Positions 24,150 to 32,664 of a stretch of 64,000 nt of DNA are shown piece after piece. A program made the position numbers and the translations under genes. Location: the NCBI GenBank assembly GCA_946122785.1, contig CAMGYJ010000004.1, positions 16,080,150 to 16,144,149 of the forward strand. Direction: 5' to 3'. Every line of letters begins with the position of its first letter. Position 1 is the stretch's first letter. The notes under the pieces are model-generated. The model was not told the DNA's origin. It saw only the letters and a list, made by a program, of their open reading frames with translations, and made no database searches. The stretch comes from Linum tenue. Its lineage: Eukaryota > Streptophyta > Magnoliopsida > Malpighiales > Linaceae.

Positions 24150-24192
24150 TTTACACTTGACCACTTTCTAGTGTGACGGTAGAGGCGTGTCA

Positions 24193-25028
24193 GCGACCCT
24201 CCGGCGTTCCCCTGCCAACCTCCCGTGCTCCATTCCCCTACCCAAAAGTAAAGCAGAATCTTCTCGCCGACCTTCTTTTCATCCCCTCTGTCGTTCTCCT
24301 GGACAAGTCCCATGAACCATTCCCCAGCCAGGAAAACCCATAATCTGCTTGTTGATATTCCTCCATCGTTCCCTGCACACCTCCCATCGTTCCACTTCCT
24401 AGAAACAAATCATGGACCCGTCAACCCTCTAGTCATTCCTTTATCCCGATCGCTCCTATCTCTTTTGGAGAAAAAGGTGGGGTCGGCCTTTTTCCTCTCT
24501 GTCGGTCCGGAGAAGAGAAGAAACTCGAACTCCCATTCCCGCTCTTCGGTTGGTAAGAGAAGTAGATTAGACGATGAATGAATTGTAAAAAATAACAAAC
24601 AACAACACAATAGCATGAGGCGAATGGAGATAAACTCCTGTAACTGTTAACTTTAAAAAGCACAACACAGAAGTAGAGTGAGAGAGGTGAGCATGAGAGT
24701 ATGCAAAGAGAAGGAGAGGAGTTACCGAGAATAATGCGGTGTCGCCGCCTGAATCGCGTCAGTTAGATCTGAGCTACCTACCTCTGCCTCCTTCGCTGCG
24801 CAAGACCTCATCGGTTGATCCCCAAATGTCGATCTGTTGTTGGGAACTTTTTCGTTGAAGAATCTGATGGGAGCCGAGTTGCTATTGGAGATTGGGGTTT
24901 CCTCTCTATTTTGGTGTTCCTTTTTTCTTCTTCAGATTGTTGCAGAGAGAGGGAGAGATCGAAAAATGGGAGAGAAAGGGATAGCATAGATGATGAAATT
25001 GAGTGGTTGGTAAAATCGGAATAAAGAA
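24193..25028 (-). other. Host flank of A1, also present inverted at 52544-53374
   Basis: Continues the host sequence interrupted at 8718 and is duplicated in reverse orientation at 52544-53374. Contains a likely first coding exon (24726-24811) on the minus strand and a further minus-strand open stretch EWEFEFLLFSGPTERKKADP (about 24440-24560). At about 25028 the homology to the other copy ends and an Athila-type 3' region begins. Confidence 0.7.
24726..24811 (-). CDS. Candidate first exon of an unrecognised minus-strand gene
   Basis: ATG at 24811 gives MRSCAAKEAE, then SSDLTDAIQAATPHYS, ending at a donor CTCG|GTAAC. The inverted copy at 52756-52841 has the same 86-bp length, start and donor, with a few amino-acid differences. 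Conservation of the reading frame and splice site in both copies supports an exon. Downstream exons would lie beyond A1 in 2.7-8.7 kb; if so, A1 sits in an intron. Family unknown. Confidence 0.4.
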
Positions 25029-25163
25029 AATAGACAATCCACAAGAGAAAGAAAAAACAAAAACAAAAAACAAACGACAAACTCAGTTCAAGCTCCGCAC
25101 ACACATGGAGCAAACACGAAAAGTCTTAAACAAAAACACACTATGAGGGGCGACGAGTACAGA

Positions 25164-26300
25164 CTACTCGTCGCCAAGGTTGTCCAAATAGATGTCGTTC
25201 ATGAAGGCATCATCATCATCAGCTGGCGGGGGTGGAAGTGGAGAGTCCTCCCAGGGAGTCCTCCAGACTGGCTGCTCGCCCGGTAGCAGCTGGAGCAGGT
25301 GCTGCTGGACCTCCCACATACGCCGAGATCGGCCTCGCTCCCTCTCAATGTGGGCAAGGGTCACCCCATGCTGGGCCTCCATGCGGTCGAGGCGCTCGTT
25401 ATAAGCATCCATCCTAGTCTTATACTCGGCCTGGTGATCCGAATACTGCTGCTGGAACTGGATATGATGGTCGAGGAGCTGCTGATTCTGGAGACTCAGC
25501 TACTGGAACTGGTGAGTGAAGTAGTCCTGTCCTGGGAAAGTGGAACTGCTACCCCCGTACTCGAAGGTGGTCTGGCGGGGAGCAGCAGCAATGTCCACAT
25601 CGTCGGGGTGGACATCCTTAGTGGCCTCATCCGCAGGAGCATCGGCCTGGTCCTCCGCTGGGAGGGGTGGAGCAGGAAACCCCTCGATCCACTTGACGCC
25701 GCGCTCGACTCGGAGCAAGTGCATATGCTGGATCGTGACTTCGCCGCAGACAATGGTGTCCCCCTGCTCTGTGCAACCCTGCAGAGGAATCTGGAAGTAG
25801 GTGGCCAGGCGGGTGATGAGGGGAGTGCAGTGTAGGCTCAGCAGTTCTGAAGCACTCTTGTCAAAAGTCCTGGCCACCACAGAACCCAGGTGGAGAGGGT
25901 GGTTCGCCGTGCAGATGGACTGGATGAAGTACATGGACCACATGGTGAGGGTGTTGGAACTGTCCCCAGCTGGAGTGTAGGACTTCGCCAGCATGTGGTG
26001 GAGAATGCGGTTATCGAGCTGTAGGGTGCTAGCCTTTGTCCACCCTACAACGAAAGGACGCTGACCAGGCTGAGCTAGGCGGGTGTGCAGCACCTTGAAA
26101 TTCACACCCACTGGATCGTTGAGCTCGGTGACGTAATCCTTGTCATCGTCCAGGCCGAGGTCGAGAGCGACCGCCAAGTCGTCCAGGCCAAAAGAGCCAT
26201 AAAAAAGGTTAATCACACCCCCACACTTGATAACAGAAAACAGTCGAACCATGGTTTCATCCATAGTTCGGGGGTCAATAACTCGATCAAACAAGCACAA
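25164..26300 (-). pseudogene. A3 ORF3 (Athila-type third ORF), one in-frame stop
   Basis: Open from 26300 to 25503, a TAG at 25500-25502, then the same frame to the stop at 25164-25166 (378 codons in all). Residues CTPLITRLATYFQIPLQG and LLRVERGVKWIEGF match A1 ORF3. The C-terminal part (YNERLDRMEAQHGVTLAHIE) looks coiled-coil. The acidic tail FMNDIYLDNLGDE parallels the A1 end. No hydrophobic anchor is visible. Sequence upstream of 26300 is non-coding and differs from A1, so the ORF may be N-terminally truncated. Confidence 0.75.
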
Positions 26301-26763
26301 TCTGGGTGGGGGTGCACATCCACAATGAAGTAGGCAACTTAAGGTTCACCATAGAAAATACACCATCAAAGCACAACAGTAAGGGCCCCAACCGGCTCCC
26401 ATAAAATGGTATGAAAAACTGGCATTTCATCGAACACCTTGTGTGCACTATTAAGTTAAGCAAGGAATTGGCAAAATTCTAGCACACAAGGGCTCAAATA
26501 AGCATGGGAAACATTGCCCAACACAATTCACACATAAACCAAGCCTTCCCTCAATCAATTGCACACAATTCACACATTGCAAAGTTGTTCTCTAAATATA
26601 CACCCAATTCTCCACAATTCACAAGGTAAAGGGCAAAATCAAACCTGGAGACACAAGTAGAGGTGTAAGGAATGATGAGGGGAAGGCAATGGAAGCGACG
26701 AAAACTCCAAAATCTGCCCGGAAATGCTCGTCGGAGCCTCGCCGGAGTCTTGCCAGAAATCGC

Positions 26764-26826
26764 CTATGGCGACTCAAAATCGGTCCAAATCGCCTCAAAA
26801 TCGGTCCAAATCGCCTCAAAATCGAG
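26764..26826. repeat. 21-bp tandem repeat in A3 spacer
   Basis: Unit tcgcctcaaaatcggtccaaa occurs about three times head to tail with minor changes, a local slippage event. Confidence 0.8.
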
Positions 26827-26989
26827 GGATAAGCCGAAAATGGGGAGGAAAGGTTGGGTGTGGTGTTGGTTTGGTGAAAAATCGACAAAAAATGGCCGGA
26901 AAATCCCCAAAGAGGTGAAAAGTTGTGGTTTTCCGGCAAGGGGGAGAGGATTCCGGCAAGGGATGTGGGATTTTCTGGCGACGCGGCCG

Positions 26990-27300
26990 TGTCGGCCGAA
27001 TTTATAGGCGCCGGCTCGGCCACACAGGCATGCCCACACGGCCGTGTGAGGTGTAAAAGTGCCCGTGTGTGGCCAAGGAAATCACACGGCCTGGCCGAGG
27101 GATTTCACACGGCCGCGTGAAAGAGCAATTCTGGCCGTGTGGAAATCACCGAGCCTTCACACGGCCTGAGGCCAATTCCACACGGCCGTGTGAGGGACCC
27201 CTGCTGCCCGTGTGGAATTTACAGGGACTTCACACGGCCAAAAGCCAATTCCACACGGCCGTGTGGAATTTAGGCATGAAAGTGTGGAATTCCAGATCCC
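26990..27300. repeat. CACACGGCCGTGTG palindrome array in A3 spacer
   Basis: About eight CACACGGCC half-sites in 230 bp, including full palindromes CACACGGCCGTGTG near 27035, 27180 and 27252. The same motif fills the A2/A3 LTRs (23695-23950, 28487-28530, 63108-63300). Confidence 0.9.
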
Positions 27301-27414
27301 CGAATCAGACTTGTTTTCGCGCAAATTCGACATTCGAACCTTGGACAACACCTCAAGACTAAAAAACAAAAAAAATCAAAAAGAAAAAGGAAAGGAAAGG
27401 AAATTCAATCCTAG

Positions 27415-27442
27415 GTGGGGTTGCCTCCCCACAAGCGCTTCT
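27415..27442 (-). other. Conserved GGGG-AGGCAA-CCCC element after A3 pol
   Basis: On the minus strand: aagcgcttgtggggaggcaa followed by cccc. Nearly identical to A1 15380-15405, although the surrounding non-coding sequence has diverged. Preceded in both by gacggtaaa-aagcgc. Confidence 0.8.
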
Positions 27443-27543
27443 TTACCGTCTTTTAGTTGGACGCCAGTAGAGGAACTAAGGGTTTGAGCATTGCTGATCT
27501 CCACTGCACCGTGCGGGAAAACTTAGGTGACCGTGAAGGGTAC

Positions 27544-28576
27544 TGACACGCCAAAACACAACACCAAACTGCGACCAATTGTAATCGCAGTCCGGGAATG
27601 CAGTAACAGGCAAGTTCTATTATCAACCCGGGGTCTAGATCTACTGCTTACTCCGTGATTATCTATTATCTAGCAAACTAATTCGAGTGATTGTTGTTTA
27701 AAGCAAAAGCAGTAAGAAAGCCGAAAATGGTTCGGTTTTCTAAAGCAGGAAAGAATCACTCGGGAATGAGTCCCCCTAGACCCTTAGTTAGGTTCAATTG
27801 TAATTCCCCTGGGTTGATTCACTGTTGATTAGACTGCGGAAGATCCGACAGTAGCTTGGAATCTCTTAAGCTGACCAAGCCCTCTCAGTCTAGCTACCCG
27901 GCAGACGACTAGTCTTCACCGGGATAGAAAGCTGAAGCAATAAGCACAGAACTCCACTACTGGAGTTGAATTCCAGTACAAAGCAGTAAACTGGCTAACT
28001 CTCATATAGCCAATCTCCTACTATCGAATGAAGAGGCTCAAACAACCTAATCAGATTCTATCTGTCTCAGGTTGCAGCAAAAATCGAGAAAAGCTGATCA
28101 GGCTTCAAACAATTCAATAAACATGCATCATTCGATTAAAATCAAACAGTATAATCATCCCAAGTCATTACAATCAAATCCCTAACACAAGGAACTAGGG
28201 TTCTTCATACCCAAGTGAGAGAAGGGTTCTACTCCATAGAGAGAAAGGAGAAAACAGTAATCGGAGTAGTCATACTCATAATGATGAGGAGAATCTGCTC
28301 CGGGATGATGATTTCCACTCCTATGACGATCTCCAAGCTCGATTCGATGAAACCCAGCTCCAAGATAGCTTCCAGGATGTGTTCTTCGTACTTTCTCTCT
28401 CTAGGGCTCTGTTTTTTGCTCTGAAAATCCGATCCTCTCACTTCTGGCTCGAAATTGGCTGAAAAACCAGAATTTCCCGACTCACACGGGCAGGCCATAT
28501 GGCCGTGTGGCTCACCCATTTGGCCGTGTGAGTCGAAACGCGCCGTATCACTTAGGTCGATCTTCAGCCATCCCAT
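27544..28576 (-). repeat. Athila-type (A2) LTR, 5'-truncated, minus orientation
   Basis: Plus strand begins TGACACGCCAAAACACAAC (the LTR end) and matches the A2 LTR at 62890-63722 in reverse. Homology stops at about 28576, so roughly the first 300 bp of the LTR are missing. The palindrome CACACGGCC is present at 28487-28530. Flanking base order GGTAC|TGACACG gives the 3'-side target duplication GTACC. Confidence 0.8.
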
Positions 28577-29450
28577 GAACCCTAGGTAAACATATAATTC
28601 CCTAGGTAAACATATAATTCCAACGAGTCACAGAATGGAATAGAAACATATAATTCCACCTGCATAGCAGAAATGGGAAGGCTATATAATTCCACCTATC
28701 TTCAAATTTCTTTATGGGGTTCTGTTTGGTTCACTCGGGAATCTAATTGTCTTTCTTCATTCATTTGATTATTACATGGGTTGTCTTTCTTTCCCTCGTT
28801 TGTTTGGTCAAGTTTGGAGCTTTTTATGTGTTTCCAGGAGAAAGGGTCGAGTGAGATTGTGATTAAAGCAATGAGCAGAGGCTGGGTGTGGCCGTGATTG
28901 TCTTCTGGTTGGGTAGTGGGCAGCGGGCAGTGGCCAGTGGGTGCTGGGTTGCTGGTGGGTAGGAAAAATCAACCTTTAATTAGCGGGCGGGTATAACGGG
29001 GCGGGTATTATCGATTACCATACCCGTACCCTACCCTTTATTTTGAAACCGGGTATTACCCGTACCCGCCCCTTAACCCGTCAAAGCGGGTAATTACCCT
29101 CGTTGACCGGTTACGGTCGGGTAGGATACCCATGGTTACGGGTTGAATTGACATCCCTACCCGTGGTAGTGAAACGTTTCACTATCAAAACCCACAAAAG
29201 AAATACGAACAGAAGCAGAGGAAAGGAAATGGAGAAGGATGGAATGGTGAGGGATGATATTTTGAGGCTACTGCCTCTGCCTTTTATAGGCTAGCAAGGA
29301 AGAGGGGATTAATGCTAGTGGTTGGATTGCCAACCGTCATCTCCTCCCTCAATTTAAGTTTTTTTTTTCTTCTCTACCACATGAGAAGGGCACAACAGTT
29401 CGGGATCAATTGCAACATCCCACCAGCACGCTGGATCCTTGTTGTTCTGC
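28577..29450. other. Non-coding stretch with a hAT-like terminus remnant
   Basis: No gene seen. Near 28580-28620 the 20-mer ctaggtaaacatataattcc occurs twice in tandem, with related tataattccacct copies to 28700. 28975-29158 is a run of CGGGTA/TACCCG motifs ending TTGAATTGACATCCCTA, which resembles a hAT end (TAGGGATGTCAATTCAA inverted). The partner end was not found. Confidence 0.4.
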
Positions 29451-29669
29451 TGTAAGGATCTTTATTGATGAATCTGGCGAAGGAATGGAACGAAGAAGAA
29501 GATACAGAAGAAGGGAAAGAGTTCTGGAATTCAAGCTAACTAAACTGAAAGAGTAGAGTAGATACAGTTTGTTTATTGGGTAAAAGATGACCACAGTAAA
29601 GAAGGCCTTCCTATTTATACTGAATGGCTCTCTGTCCACGTCACTACCAGTGTCTTCCGGGTTGTTACA
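29451..29669 (-). repeat. 3' LTR of the gene-capturing element
   Basis: Plus strand TGTAAGGATCTTTATTGATG ... GGGTTGTTACA, 219 bp. On the minus strand, preceded by the purine-rich tract aagggagagggtt (29670-29683), the likely plus-strand primer. Confidence 0.93.
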
Positions 29670-29812
29670 AACCCTCTCCCTTGAAAAACAGCTTGTCCTC
29701 AAGCTGTAGCTAAGCCAAGACCTGAGCTGGCGCAAGCTTCAAGGAGTTGTCCTATCCTGGCAGTTGCAAGGCAGCTTGAGGAACGGTAGACCACCTGCAA
29801 CTACTTGTCCAT

Positions 29813-32368
29813 TCAGTAGTCACCCCTAGTACACGGAGCCAAAACCTCCCCTTCCAAGCTTGTTAGCGGGAGAGAAATTGTTGGTAGCAGCTCGAATGTC
29901 ATTGAGGTTGAAGAATGGCAACTCGGGGTATACTGAATGACCCTCCATTTCCTCCCCACCCACAGAATCCTTGAAGTGGTTGGACCATCAATTGGACGGA
30001 ACAAATATCTGGTCCTTCTTTTCTTTACCGATCTGATTTGCCGCTTCCTGAGCCAGAAGATGGCAAACACAAAAACACGAAGCCCTGCTGAACCAATAGA
30101 TGACATAAGAATGCTCAACTTCAACTTCAACTCAAGTGAATCGTTAAATCCCCCTTGAAACTTAGCAAATTCCACTGCCTCAACTCGAACATACAAATCC
30201 TGGAAACTAGCAGGGAAATACACTATATCCACCGGTTCTCCATACCACAACAGCAACATTGTATTCAGAGCAACATCTATTTCAGTATATGCAGAACCTG
30301 AACAGTTCTTCCTGCACTTACGTTCGCAGCTCAGTTCCCCGCTATCATCCTTCCCAATCCAAACTGCCCCTGAACTATCAACCCACAAGAATCCTCTCCC
30401 AGTTAGTAGAAAGGACAAGTAGTGCTCAGTCAAAGAAAGCTGGGCTTGTAGATCATCCAACACGGTATCATTAGAGCTCTGTGTAAGCTTCATGAACGGT
30501 AGAAGATTAGGACTCAGTATCACAGCCAACTTGCAGAAACTCTCGAAATTCATGAAGTTCAGTTCTGGATGCTGATTCCTGTGATAGTACTTGTACAGCA
30601 ACACAACCGCATGAATCTGTTTGACTATGATTTCTTCATAAGCTAGAGACGGTGTGAATCCGGATCTAGATTTTGCCAGCAGCTTGAGGTCAACCAGACT
30701 TCCACACAGTGCAAGAATGGCCTTCTTGGTCTGGCAAACTTCAGTTCCCTCCATATTCCATACACAGCGACACTCACCCTGTCCAGAGTCTTTCGCCAAG
30801 CTCTTAATCAAGCCCAGAAGCTGCTTGAACGCCAATGCTTCGTGAAGCCAAGCGGTGTAGGGTCCTTGCAAGCTAAGAACAGGGCCTCTCCACTTAGAAT
30901 AAACCCAAGAGTAACACAAACAGATTTCAACACCAGAATGGAAGACCTCCCATGAGTTCACAGTGACATCCCAAGGTCGAGACATACAAGCGATTGATCG
31001 ATAATCACAGTCCTTATAAGGGCCTTTGAAATCAGGAGGATTCCTACTTCCATGGAAATGCTTAAGGATGCCATAGTAAGTTGGGAAGACCCGAAACTCA
31101 GAACCCCAACTGGCATTGCTGGACACGATAGGGTAAGGAAAGAACCGAAAAACAAACATAGTAGGACAAGGATAACACAAAATGAAAGCTGCCTCTTCAA
31201 AAGTAAGAATCTGATCAATGACCACTGCAAAAATCATCTCCTGGTTAAGATTACCAGCAGAGGAATCAAAAACGACACTATTAATCCAAGGCATGCTTTT
31301 AGTAGTAGTGAGATGGGAAACCCCAAAGCTTGCTTGCAGAGGCCCGTGAGATGACTTCGCTGCTTGCGTATCTGAACTATTCTTGTGAGCCACAGTACTG
31401 GCAAACGAAGAGCCTGAACTCCCAACGCCAATATTAACAGTAGAAGAAACTGCTGCCGACCCCATTACAGGAGATGAATTCCGTTCAAGATTGTGGACTA
31501 GGGTGGCACTTGTCTCGCCATTCTCACACAACCTAACCCATTCCGCCCGGTCGTCGCAGAGGAAGAAAGGAATATCTGATTTAGGAAGTAGTGGTTGATC
31601 GGTACCTGGAAGTGGAGGTAGATGGGAAGCCCCCAGCTCCGCATTCGGTTGCCGGAATTGATAGAACTCAGCCACCATATTCAGCTGTTCGTGATTCCCA
31701 AATTGATGGATCAGCTCGTCGACGAATTGCCTCCAAACCAACGGAAAGCGCCCGAAAGACCACTCCTCGAACCATGTACGAGCTCTCCCTTCCAGATAGT
31801 ACGAAACCAAGTCGACCTTCTGCTCCTCCGGAATTGAGTAGAGCAGAAAAAACTTGGAGCACTTGCTTACCCATTCATGAGGACCAGTTCCAGAAAAGTA
31901 AGAGAACTCAAGTCGAGGATAATGATCCAGCAACGTCGGACGCAGCTGCGGCAGGCGGAAGTGGTGGTGCTCGGAGAGATGGCTGTGATTCCCGTTCGGC
32001 GGGGAAAGGATCGAAGATTTCTCTCGGAGGTGCGTCAAGGAAGCAGTGATGGCGGTGATGCTCTCTCCCGTTGGAGAAGGAACCTGGGGGTCTGTGGCCG
32101 AATCATGCTGCCCGGAGAAGGGGGGAAAAGGAACCCACACATGAGGATCCCGAATCGACGGTTGCGGCGATGACGGACGGAACTGCCGTTGCTCAGCGAA
32201 CTGATTGGGATTCTCATGCCATGAAGAACGGACCGGAGAATTGGTCCGCCGCTGCTCTAACGAAGCAGTGAGGGTGTCGATTTTGGCCTTCGTCGAAGCA
32301 GCCAGCGCGGCAATGGCGTCCTTCAGCTCCTGGTGTTGAGAAGCCATCTTGAGCTGAACAGCCGCCAT
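29813..32368 (-). CDS. 851-aa gag-host fusion ORF (captured S-domain receptor kinase and other sequence)
   Basis: One uninterrupted minus-strand ORF. Residues 1-45: coiled-coil-like. About 150-243: Ty3/gypsy capsid domain (YPRLEFSYFSGTGPHEW; YYLEGRARTWFEEW). From about 250 the sequence is not gag. Residues about 549-645 (HAVVLLYKYYHR; FESFCKLAVIL) look like a conserved plant protein I cannot name. About 681-730: CERKCRKNCSGSAY and WYGEPVDI...QDLYVRVEAVE resemble the PAN domain of G-type lectin S-receptor-like kinases. About 762-774 is hydrophobic, then a basic juxtamembrane stretch. The last ~50 residues are out of the kinase frame: the DNA also encodes, one frame over, AATNNFS and GRGGFGSVY, the start of a kinase domain. 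An upstream out-of-frame ATG lies at 32407-32409. No protease or RT present. Confidence 0.8.
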   Translation of the reverse strand: MAAVQLKMASQHQELKDAIAALAASTKAKIDTLTASLEQRRTNSPVRSSWHENPNQFAEQRQFRPSSPQPSIRDPHVWVPFPPFSGQHDSATDPQVPSPTGESITAITASLTHLREKSSILSPPNGNHSHLSEHHHFRLPQLRPTLLDHYPRLEFSYFSGTGPHEWVSKCSKFFLLYSIPEEQKVDLVSYYLEGRARTWFEEWSFGRFPLVWRQFVDELIHQFGNHEQLNMVAEFYQFRQPNAELGASHLPPLPGTDQPLLPKSDIPFFLCDDRAEWVRLCENGETSATLVHNLERNSSPVMGSAAVSSTVNIGVGSSGSSFASTVAHKNSSDTQAAKSSHGPLQASFGVSHLTTTKSMPWINSVVFDSSAGNLNQEMIFAVVIDQILTFEEAAFILCYPCPTMFVFRFFPYPIVSSNASWGSEFRVFPTYYGILKHFHGSRNPPDFKGPYKDCDYRSIACMSRPWDVTVNSWEVFHSGVEICLCYSWVYSKWRGPVLSLQGPYTAWLHEALAFKQLLGLIKSLAKDSGQGECRCVWNMEGTEVCQTKKAILALCGSLVDLKLLAKSRSGFTPSLAYEEIIVKQIHAVVLLYKYYHRNQHPELNFMNFESFCKLAVILSPNLLPFMKLTQSSNDTVLDDLQAQLSLTEHYLSFLLTGRGFLWVDSSGAVWIGKDDSGELSCERKCRKNCSGSAYTEIDVALNTMLLLWYGEPVDIVYFPASFQDLYVRVEAVEFAKFQGGFNDSLELKLKLSILMSSIGSAGLRVFVFAIFWLRKRQIRSVKKRRTRYLFRPIDGPTTSRILWVGRKWRVIQYTPSCHSSTSMTFELLPTISLPLTSLEGEVLAPCTRGDY

Positions 32369-32424
32369 TGTGTCTCCAAATCAACGATTCTCGCTGTATT
32401 AGTCGCCATTGGTGCCAGATGACA

Positions 32425-32438
32425 GGCTCTGATTACCA
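32425..32438 (-). promoter_or_regulatory. Primer-binding site of the gene-capturing element
   Basis: Minus-strand TGGTAATCAGAGCC lies two bases after the 5' LTR. It matches the plant initiator-Met tRNA type PBS (TGGTATCAGAGC) apart from one extra A. Confidence 0.75.
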
Positions 32439-32440
32439 CT

Positions 32441-32659
32441 TGTAAGGATCTTTATTGATGAATCTGGCGAAGGAATGGAACGAAGAAGAAGATACAGAAG
32501 AAGGGAAAGAGTTCTGGAATTCAAGCTAACTAAACTGAAAGAGTAGAGTAGATACAGTTTGTTTATTGGGTAAAAGATGACCACAGTAAAGAAGGCCTTC
32601 CTATTTATACTGAATGGCTCTCTGTCCACGTCACTACCAGTGTCTTCCGGGTTGTTACA
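32441..32659 (-). repeat. 5' LTR of the gene-capturing element
   Basis: Same 219 bp as 29451-29669 with no difference seen. Minus strand begins TGTAACAACCCGG and ends GATCCTTACA. Confidence 0.93.
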
Positions 32660-32664
32660 TCTGC

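Larger units (their letters stand above)
8719..24192 (+). mobile_element. Athila-type Ty3/gypsy LTR retrotransposon A1, decayed, with nested insertions
   Basis: Bounded by LTRs (8719-10005; 21412-24192 with a nested insertion) and a perfect 5-bp TSD gcgac (8714-8718 and 24193-24197). Order: 5' LTR, tRNA-Asp-type PBS, gag, protease, RT-RNase H, integrase, long spacer, ORF3, non-coding region, polypurine tract, 3' LTR. The RT sequence ([30 protein letters not shown]), the tRNA-Asp primer and the third ORF all point to the Athila lineage. Every coding domain carries stops or shifts, so it is non-autonomous now. It hosts two solo LTRs (16934-19357 and 22731-24149). Confidence 0.92.
21412..24192 (+). 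repeat. 3' LTR of A1, interrupted
   Basis: 21412-22730 plus 24150-24192 correspond to the 5' LTR. The end GGCGTGTCA is followed by the TSD gcgac. Relative to the 5' LTR it has small indels (for example extra sequence near 22575-22680). The palindrome array recurs at about 21608-21840. A 1.4-kb solo LTR sits at 22731-24149. Confidence 0.88.
25029..27543 (-). mobile_element. 3' part of Athila-type element A3 (pol tail, spacer, ORF3), inverted
   Basis: Minus strand from 27543: pol C-terminal residues PFTVT followed by VFPHGAVEIS (homologous to A1 [15 protein letters not shown]), the conserved GTGGGGAGGCAACCCC element, the palindrome-rich spacer, ORF3 and a short 3' tail. It is cut off at 25028, where host sequence starts. 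Its upper end abuts an A2-type LTR at the sequence GTACC, the same sequence at which the A3 pol is broken at 62885-62889. Confidence 0.8.
29451..32659 (-). mobile_element. Young non-autonomous LTR retrotransposon with gag plus captured gene sequence
   Basis: Two 219-bp LTRs (29451-29669 and 32441-32659) that I read as identical base for base, with a perfect TSD tctgc (29446-29450 and 32660-32664). On the minus strand: 5' LTR, a PBS resembling the initiator-Met tRNA type, a single 851-codon ORF, a purine-rich tract and the 3' LTR. No protease, RT or integrase. Identical LTRs imply a recent insertion, so the enzymes must have been supplied in trans. It lies next to an FKBP pseudogene. Confidence 0.93.

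Noticed and set aside
25500..26300. Reading A3 ORF3 as an envelope glycoprotein
   Set aside because: No signal peptide, cleavage site or membrane anchor visible; position in Athila elements alone does not prove envelope function.
31877..32271. Plus-strand frames opposite the 851-codon ORF
   Set aside because: Shadows of the gag part of the captured-gene element.
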